64,000 nt of DNA. Origin: Rhipidocladum racemiflorum (Eukaryota > Streptophyta > Magnoliopsida > Poales > Poaceae). Below are positions 56,768-64,000 of this stretch, piece by piece. The notes under the pieces were generated by a model. It was not told where the DNA came from. It ran no database searches and worked only from the letters and a program-made list of their open reading frames with translations. The first letter of the stretch is position 1, and each line of letters opens with the position of its first letter. The position numbers were made by a program, and so were the translations under genes. The DNA is taken from NCBI GenBank assembly GCA_036346355.1, contig CM070577.1, forward strand, positions 15,065,666-15,129,665, written 5' to 3'.

Positions 56768-58353
56768 GCAAGTCTCCTTGATGCACTTTGCTCCTATGTT
56801 TGCGAAATGATTTAAAATTGTTTATAAAGTTGCATGGCTATGTTTAATTAAATATGTCAAATATAAGAGCTAGTTATTCCGAACTTGTTGATTCCTCCAT
56901 GACATTGTTAATCATATCCATTGTAACCCTAGAACATTGTTTATACCATGCTTATGCTTATATGGTATCCGTTGACATGTAGTACGATAGAATTGCTTAG
57001 TATCTTTTCCGATGAAAACAACACAGGGGTGGGCTTATTCAAAAAGAATGTTCTCAAATGTGATTTGAAGGTTATTACTATGATTTTAGTACTGTTTTCT
57101 AAAATAAAAAGAAAAGGAAAATGATTTTGACTAGGGCGGCATGGAATGTCGGGTGGGAGCGGATCGAGCCTTGATCCTTTTGTGCAAGTACCGCCCCAAG
57201 TCATATAAGGACCGACGCTTGTGATTGCCCATTCTAAGCAATACCGTACTACCACATGTCTATAATGGTACGACCTGGCCCACTAATTTGTAGAAGCCTA
57301 GTTTAGACTCACCACTCGGTTGTTGTGTGAGAGCCGGAAGGAGGCATTGTTGTGGTTGTTGTTTTGCTCACACGGCGCAAGAGGGGGCTTCAGATCTGGT
57401 GGAGAGAACCCTAACGGCAGTGAAACCTCAATGTGGGTCTAGCTAGGTAGATACATTGTAACGGTCTTGTCACTATCTCTCTGCCGGCACACCAAAGGAA
57501 GTGTGCTAATAGCTTGGCATTAAGAGATGATCGTGTCTTGTGGGTAAAGTTATACACCTCTGCAGAGTAAAACTATTCGAATAGCCGTGCCTACGGTCAA
57601 AGGCAAAGCGAAGAATGCTTTCATATTGGTAGACTTTGATTTTGTTTTTAAAACGGAAAAGTGTTTGGTTTTGGGGTTCGGGAGTGGTTAGAACTCTCGA
57701 ATGTTGTTTGGCGGAAAGAGCCAACCCAGGTGGATAGAACCTATTTTACATTTGACGGGTGGAGTCACATGATTAACTTTGATCTTTTAACTGTTGGCGG
57801 ATAGAGCCTTTATGTTAGTGATGGTGGTTAGAACCTCACTACAATATTAAATAATTCAATTATTAAAAAGAATTGTAAAGGATGCTTTGTGAAATTTATT
57901 ACTTAAGAATGGTTTAATAAAATGTGGCTTTATGCAAATAAACCCTATTAAGCTTCCTTTGGAAAGCCCCTCATGGTCATACTTTCCCGACTTGCTGAGT
58001 ACCTTTGTACTCACGTGCTACACCAACATTGTAATCATCAGAGAATTTCCAAGACGTCGAGGAAGAGGAAGAGTTCTACGAGGAGGATTGCCAGGAGAAC
58101 TAGTTGCGTCGCTAGTCGTCGCCTGTGGAGTCGTGGCGTTCGCTCGTTTTGCTGTTGTTTCCGCTGCTTTGTGTCCGGTCGTTGGACCGAGTATTGTAAT
58201 AAGTGGCCATGTGGCCCATACTTGCATATTTATATTACAAGTTTCGTCATGTTCGGCAATGAAGTATCACTGTGACTGTCTGTACTAGCTACTGATCTGG
58301 GACTAGTACGGAAATACACAGGAGATTCTGGATAGCCGATCCGGGGTCTCACA

Positions 58354-59536
58354 GTCTCTACTCGAGCACAGGGTCCATCCTCTTCTCTAGCTCAGGTTGC
58401 ATCCTCTGTGGTACTGTACTACTATGATGCTTCATCGATGTATCTATGATGTCTACCCAGTGGAAATATTGGGCATCCTATAGCCTATGTGACGATGTGA
58501 ACATGCTTTAAGACCAAGGAAAGAAAGAAGATCATTGAAAGAAAGAAGATCTCATAAGAAATAGATAACTTGGAAAGGAAAATAATCATCAAAACCTAAA
58601 GAAATCAAACTACATTTTCACTTACGGAGAAAAAGGGGCATTGTAAAACATCCAACCGTTATTTCCGGGAGTGTTGGTGTAAAACACATTAGCTTGCACA
58701 TGGTAGTTAAGGCAATTCACCCGCCTTGCAGTGGCAAGCGCAAGGGTTCTCCGATTCCCTGAGCTCGACGTTTCAGACATGGCCTTCACACAACTGGAGG
58801 ATGCTAAAATGGGATGAGGAAGAAGAGGATATGAGGAAGCGGAGGCAGCATGGGGGCCTATTTATGGAGACAGTGGAAACATTCGGCGGGAAAAAAATGG
58901 CGCCAACATGACGGTGGATACATCCAAAGCATACAAGACATAAACACGCTGTCATTTCTACGAATGTGGTGTTCTTCTTTATTAAGTTATGTACTACTTG
59001 GATATGATCTTTTATTTTTTTTAACTACGATTGATTAATTGGTACACTTGTCGAGCAAATAAAATAAACAAATTAAAAAACTTTTCGTGCTAGCCTGTTC
59101 CATTGGTTGTGAAAAACAAAATTCGATTATAACAATAATATTTGATTTCGTACCAAATTTTTTTCAAGCCATATTTTTCGCTCTACTTATTTAAAAAAAA
59201 TCAACAAAACAAAAAAAACCGCGGATGAAAATCAACAAAAAAAAAATAAAAAACATGCCTCTCCTTGGGGGGTGGTGGGGGGGGGCAAGCCCCTGCCTCT
59301 CCTTGGGGGAGCGGCGGGAAGCCTGCCTCCCCCTCAAGGCGTGGCAAAGAGGGCCCGAGGACTATTTTCGCAAATATTAGTAGACAAAGGCTATTTTCAA
59401 AAAAATTAAAATTAAAAACTTTATTCTGTCGCATCTAAAAAAAGTTGACATTTTGGGTCCGCTCAGAACCCATTTACAAAAGGGGTATGGGCACGTAGCA
59501 ACTCTGGCCAATGAACGTGTGGGCCGACAGTCCAAC
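58354..59536. other. Intergenic, no supported gene
   Basis: A 52-codon ATG frame on minus (58780-58622) follows a TATA-like CCATAAATAGG. It has a vague GRF-zinc-finger look (NTPGNNGWMFYNAP) but lacks the Cys residues. The rest is AT-rich. Confidence 0.4.
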
Positions 59537-59539
59537 TAA

Positions 59540-59777
59540 GGCCCCGTTTGGCAACTTGGAATCGGACCGTTTCTACTAGATTATGAAAGAAACCCAACCA
59601 AACGGGCTAAAGCTCGGAATGATTCTCCTCGGATCGTTTCTTCGTTTTCCACTCTGTGGCCGAAACGGTCTCAATCCCGTTTCACCCGATTCACAGAATC
59701 TTACGTGAAACGTTTCTACCAAGAATCTGGAACCGTTTCCGTTTCTATTAGAATCTGGAACCGTACCAAACAGGGCC
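59540..59777. mobile_element. Tourist-like MITE (PIF/Harbinger), 238 bp
   Basis: Ends GGCCCCGTTTGG and, inverted, GGCCCTGTTTGG, with TAA duplicated on both sides (59537-59539 and 59778-59780). The interior repeats GTTTCTA and AATCTGGAACCG words. A degraded relative lies at 15506. Confidence 0.88.
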
Positions 59778-59833
59778 TAAGTCGAGCCCAAGCACCTTTG
59801 TCTTCCCTGCGCTCCACCCCCACCCCCGATCGT

Positions 59834-59944
59834 GATCCTTTGCTGTTACTGCACGTGTAGTTGGATCACTGCACGTGGGCCCCACGACATGTAGAACCCA
59901 TCGTGCAGTGACCCAACTGCACGGTGCAGTAACGGGAGAGGATC
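59834..59944. mobile_element. Hairpin mini-MITE, ~111 bp
   Basis: Near-complete inverted repeat: GATCCTTTGCTGTTACTGCAC at the left pairs with GTGCAGTAACGGGAGAGGATC at the right, and inner arms GGATCACTGCACG / CGTGCAGTGACCC continue the stem. Only about 25 bases are unpaired. No clear target duplication. Confidence 0.6.
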
Positions 59945-61246
59945 TCAGTTTCCCCACCTAGGGTTTCACTTTTCATTTCGAACTCAAATTTCGATGTCCC
60001 GGTGGTATCGAAATTCGCTCAAAACCGCTCGGTTTGAAAGTCAAATGAATTTAAAATCTAGTCAAAAAGGCTTGAAACTTTTGAGTGAAATTCATAGTTT
60101 TTGAATCGAAAAGGCTCGAAATTTGCTAGAAAAACCGATGGTACTTGAAAATAGGGAAAATGTAGAAAAATTAGAGAAAAATTGAAAAAAAAATTATTGT
60201 AAAATTTAGAAAAAAACTATTAAAGGCAAAAAATGATATTTGAAGAATTACTTCAACAAATATTTTTACTAAATATAATTGAATAAATATTGAAACATAC
60301 AGTGTGTTGTGGAGGTGTACTCTATAATTCTGATTCAAATGTTGCACTTATTTGCTCAACTATGATTTTTGTAGGCTGTAGCAGATCTTGTAACAATGTA
60401 TTTCTATTTATTTTTTATGTAGTTCAATTGATTGTTTAATACTTGCATTCGTGTTGAATATTTAGTTATGACATGGCTCTTTCTCAAAATTATAGAAAAA
60501 ATTAATAGACGGTTTATCACTAGAGGTCTCATATAATTCTATATTGATTGTTGACAAGTTAAACCGGGATTTCGATATAGTCTAATGATCTCTTAGCATT
60601 TACATGTAATTTTAAGAAAAATTCAAATGTACTTTCTAAATACATATCATTATTTTATAGATAGTGCCCTTCTTGCCTCATACTGCTGGTTTTTACAAGA
60701 AAATATTGGTACTAAATATACTTCAATAAATATGACTAATAAATATACTTCAATAAATATTTATACTATATATACTTTAACAAATATTACTACCAAATAT
60801 ATATAATTCAACAAATATTGCTACTAAATAAATTGAATAGCTTAGAAACATTTACAAACTTCGTTTTCCTCAATAATATTCACATCAGAAGTTATAAAGC
60901 TATTAATACTAACTATGAAGAATTTTTTCAAATTTTTTAATTTTTTAAATTTAAATTTAAATGAAATTCGAAATGGTTTTTTTTTTTCGCTTGCAGCGAT
61001 ATTTTCTTTGAAAAGTGAACCCTCGCCCAGCCCCACCCACCCCTCCGGCAAGCATCTCGAACAGTCGAACTCTTGCGATCCGGGCTCTCCAGAAAATTCT
61101 TTCCGCTTCTCTCTCTCTCCAGAAGAAAACTACCCAAACCTAGATCAAATCCCCATCGTCTCAAACCGAAACGGATCGAGCCAAGCGACCGCGACATTGA
61201 GCGAGGAATCTAGGGATCGAGGCCGAGATAAGAACAGAATCCGACG
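59945..61246 (+). other. AT-rich intergenic, then 5' region of the zinc-ribbon gene
   Basis: 60660-60840 contains repeated 'tactaaatata' and 'aacaaatatt' words. Earlier (60240-60290) the same words occur once. The last ~250 bases become C-rich (CTCTCTCTCC) and probably form the 5' UTR. Confidence 0.5.
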
Positions 61247-61573
61247 ATGTTCTTCTTCTTCGTGGGGGGCGTGGAGCAGGGCGCGGGGCGGGTGCTCAAG
61301 GAGGCGGCGGGGCGGTGCCTGCGCTGCGGCGGCACGGCCGACCTGGTGGAGACCGAGAAGGTGCTCAAGCTCTTCTTCGTTCCCGCGTGGCGGTGGCCTG
61401 GCAAGGATCCCGCCTACCTCTGCCGCGAGTGCGGCCTCCTCGCGCCCGGATCCCTTGGCGGCGAGCCGCCGCAGGCTGGTCCGTTCCTTCCCCGCGACGC
61501 GCGGTGCGGCGCGTGCAGCCGCGCCGTCGACCCGCAGTTCCGGTTCTGCCCCTTCTGCGGCTCCGCGCTGTGA
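61247..61573 (+). CDS. Small zinc-ribbon protein, 108 aa
   Basis: Single-exon frame starting ATGTTCTTCTTC. It has four CxxC pairs: Cys24/27, Cys59/62, Cys87/90 and Cys101/104. This spacing suggests two zinc ribbons, with the last pair in the rubredoxin-like knuckle CPFCG at the C-terminus. The N-terminus is hydrophobic only for about six residues, so there is no signal peptide. Homologs of this type are conserved, short and uncharacterised in plants and fungi, as far as I recall. A metal-binding or protein-interaction role is inferred. High GC and a C-rich leader fit a real, expressed grass gene. Confidence 0.8.
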   Translation: MFFFFVGGVEQGAGRVLKEAAGRCLRCGGTADLVETEKVLKLFFVPAWRWPGKDPAYLCRECGLLAPGSLGGEPPQAGPFLPRDARCGACSRAVDPQFRFCPFCGSAL

Positions 61574-64000
61574 TGCCGGCGACGCCTACAGAATGCAACA
61601 GAGGTGGTGATGCCTTTATGTTTGCTCCGAAGCTTTTAGTTGTGTCAAAACTGTGTGGATGTAAAACAAAATTACATCAGTTGATTAGTCGTTACTGGCC
61701 TCACATAATCTCAAGCTGCCATTTGTTTGTGCTGTCCAGTGATTCGTGCACGGGGGTTTAAAATCTCAACAGTAGTTTTCGATTTCGGTCGGCACCGAGA
61801 TTCCAAATCTCAATAAAAAAAATTTAAGAAAATTTAAATTGCTACCATAATTTCAGTAAATTTTGACCGAAACTACAAATTAAACCGATTTTTATGATTG
61901 CAAAACCGGTTTCGGCCCACTTCCCGACCCACTTGGCCTAGCCCGCCTTCTCTAATCCTAATCCTATCCCCCCCTCTTATTCACTCCTCTCCCAACCGGC
62001 GCACAAATCCCCTCTTCCGTGTCATCCTCCTCCGAGCGTCACCTCCTTTTTTTTTCCCGTGGCGGCGCCGCCCCATCCTCCTCCGAGCATCGCCTCCTTA
62101 CCCAGTCTCCCCCTCGTCAGATCCGACGGATCCACGCCGGATCCCGCGGTCGAGGCTGAGGCGGGGTCGCACGTCTGCTAGGTATAGCAGAGCACAACGC
62201 TGGTCGGATCAGCCGTAGAGGACGTGGAGGAGGAGAGGGAGCGGAAGAAAGTCCTCAGCCGCGGCGGCGATGAAGGCTCCTTGGCTTGGCGCGGAGCGGC
62301 TCCTGATGCCGGCCTTCCCACTGGCGGCTGACTGCACCTTGTGGCACATGGGCTTGCCGTTGCCCTGGATGATGCAGTCGAAGACGATGCCGAGCTGGAC
62401 CGAGATGTCCAGTTGGGGTTCCGAGGAGATTTTGCTGCCCGAAGGTATCAGTTTTGGTCCGAAATTTCATCTTCTTTTTCCGAAATTTCGTCACCTTGAT
62501 CCGAAATTTAGGCAGTTTAGCCTGGATTAGTGTGCTTTGTGGCCGGATCTGGCCGCATTTAGCTAGTGCAAGGTAGCTTCTGCAAATGCATTTCCAAAAT
62601 AATTCATTTGTAGCTTCTGCACTGTAATCCAAATTTAGGGTCTTTTTTGTGCAAATAAATACTTGCATGACTTTTTTCATATTTTTCTAGCCTTGGGAGA
62701 TCATTCCACAGGGGGGGTCAAATTGACCAAAATTTCGGTTGAAAATACCGGATTTCAAATTTTTTTTTGAATTTCACCAAATTCAACTGAAATTTTGAAA
62801 TCTCGTTAAAATTTTGGATTTGGGCCGCCCCTGAGTTGTGGTCTGAAAACAAAATTTCAAACCCTGCGCCTGCACGGACCAAATTATGCCTGTCGTTGTA
62901 GAAGCTACTAGTAATCGTGCACGTGAAATGCACGTTTTCCGCAATATACATCTCACGAAATATGTTGTCACATTGCAAAGATACTTATTGTAAAAATGCA
63001 AAGTAACCAATACTATCAATCACCCATGCTTTACAATAGGATTCAAAATGATTCCCACTTGCAACTCATGTAATTTTCACCATGGTATTATCAGTGAAAA
63101 CACAGTACTTATGAGAAAAAAGTACTGCTAGTGAAACTGTGAAAGCATAGCACTCATGAGTTGAATATATACGTTACACTCAAAATAGCTGTTAGCTGGC
63201 TAGGAAAATTATTTGTCCAGTAATCCAGTCAAATAATTGCAGCGTTCTTTTAATTATCTTAGCATGACAAATATATATAAAAAACATCAAAGCAAGATAC
63301 ATGTTTTGTCTCCTTGCACTTCATCATGCTAGCAATATATATAAATATCCAAGTACAGAACTCTACCTTCAGGCCATCACATAGTAGCAGTACAGGAACA
63401 ACCGTCAAATAGCACGTTCTCAATTCTAAGATAGCTAAACATATGCCCATCTTATCATGCAAGGTAAAATACATTTTAGTGGCAACTTTAATAAGCCTAC
63501 CTATGCATTGTAGGATACAAGTAAAATACTGCAAATAAAGAGAGAATTCCTATTGATTTATGCATTTCTGAATCATTGCTTGCATGATCAGGAAAAGACA
63601 ACCATTTATTCCAATTCTGACATAACAAAGCACAATACATCGGCATCGGAAGTGAGTCTCTCCGTGAACTGCAGCCAATCTGAAGCTTGTTTCTCACTTT
63701 TTCCTGCTCTTTTGTAATTGGTAATTGGTACTATCTTTCGCTTAAGCTACATACTACCAAGAGTTGAAGAAGCAGCAATTGCCTCTTACCTTCAAAAAGA
63801 GAGTTTTTTTAGTACTTAGAAGTGAACACGTCTTGAAGATGAAACAACTTACATTTAGAAGGCCACTGATTGGGTCCATAAATATGGTTTATTTGCTTGT
63901 GTATCATCTGCAGTCACCACAACCCCTACATATAGCATTACTTGTAGTCACCTGGAAATTTATTAGAAGCAGGAATTGTATGTAAGACACTTGGAACTAA
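61574..64000. other. Intergenic, no supported gene
   Basis: 61574-61750 is the likely 3' UTR of the zinc-ribbon gene. 61755-61900 and 62715-62870 carry repeated AAATTTCGG / GAGATTT words like the element at 18581. 62225-62445 is a GC-rich coding-like block, open on both strands and ending in a possible donor GAAG|GTATCA, that I could not identify. 62870-64000 is AT-rich with no clear frame; it may be intron of a gene beyond the window. Confidence 0.35.

Larger units (their letters stand above)
55247..58353 (+). mobile_element. Gypsy chromovirus-type LTR E (probably solo)
   Basis: Shares the layout of LTRs A, B, D and the large element: AT-rich U3, TATA box (55729), GC-rich leader, mini-exon (56696-56767), CAAGAGGGGGC block (about 57369), GTGGGTAAAG/CTCTGCAGAG/TTCGAATAGCCGTG block (about 57536-57588) and an end GGGGTCTCACA. 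No PBS after it and no PPT before it. The left end is approximate and no target duplication was found. Confidence 0.65.

Noticed and set aside
58622..58780. 52-codon minus-strand gene
   Set aside because: Only faintly like a GRF zinc finger, missing metal-binding residues, with no supporting context.
63259..63985. Frames near the right end
   Set aside because: AT-rich, short and with no similarity. More likely intron or intergenic sequence.

Overview
This is a plant nuclear window, almost certainly from a grass (Poaceae). The evidence is four spliced or GC-rich genes with grass-like protein sequence, dense LTR retrotransposons and MITEs, and no bacterial-style gene packing. I cannot name the species. 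About four fifths is transposon-derived. Intact host genes occupy under 10 kb.

Layout. 1-4 kb: a tandem 0.23-kb repeat, then a seven-exon receptor-like cytoplasmic kinase gene (RLCK-V type) on +. 4.4-10.3 kb: a Tourist MITE, a degraded copia fragment, a chromovirus-type LTR with another solo LTR nested in it, and a truncated gypsy LTR. 10.3-18.5 kb and 19.4-27.3 kb: two copies of one duplicated locus encoding a small secreted protein. The first copy is broken by a solo LTR in its promoter region, a composite insertion, a 718-bp hAT element and an Angela/BARE-like solo LTR. The second copy has TEs only upstream and keeps an intact 97-aa reading frame. 27.4-28.2 kb: a CACTA MITE. 28.2-40.9 kb: one complete 12.7-kb Ty3/gypsy chromovirus (Tekay/Del-like) on the minus strand, with both LTRs, PBS, PPT and TSD, but broken gag-pol. 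41.3-46.1 kb: two inverted LTR copies of a further gypsy family, with PBS and leader. 47.3-51.1 kb: a single-exon subtilisin-like protease gene between two 197-bp MULE-type MITEs. 52.2-54.7 kb (minus): a four-exon plastid beta-hydroxyacyl-ACP dehydratase (FabZ) gene. 55.2-58.4 kb: another chromovirus-type LTR. 59.5-61.6 kb: MITEs and a 108-aa zinc-ribbon protein gene. The last 2.4 kb holds nothing I can assign.

The host genes show no functional clustering: membrane-anchored kinase signalling, a small secreted protein, a secreted protease, plastid fatty-acid synthesis and a small metal-binding protein.

The most interesting pattern is that five divergent gypsy-type LTR families here share one internal layout. 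Each has a short acidic in-phase mini-exon (72-117 bp) between a conserved TAG acceptor and a GC-type donor (GCAAGY). About 0.7-0.9 kb further on, each has a conserved GTGGGTAAAG block. Second is the duplicated secreted-protein locus, whose uninterrupted copy serves as an empty site that confirms the insertions in the other copy.
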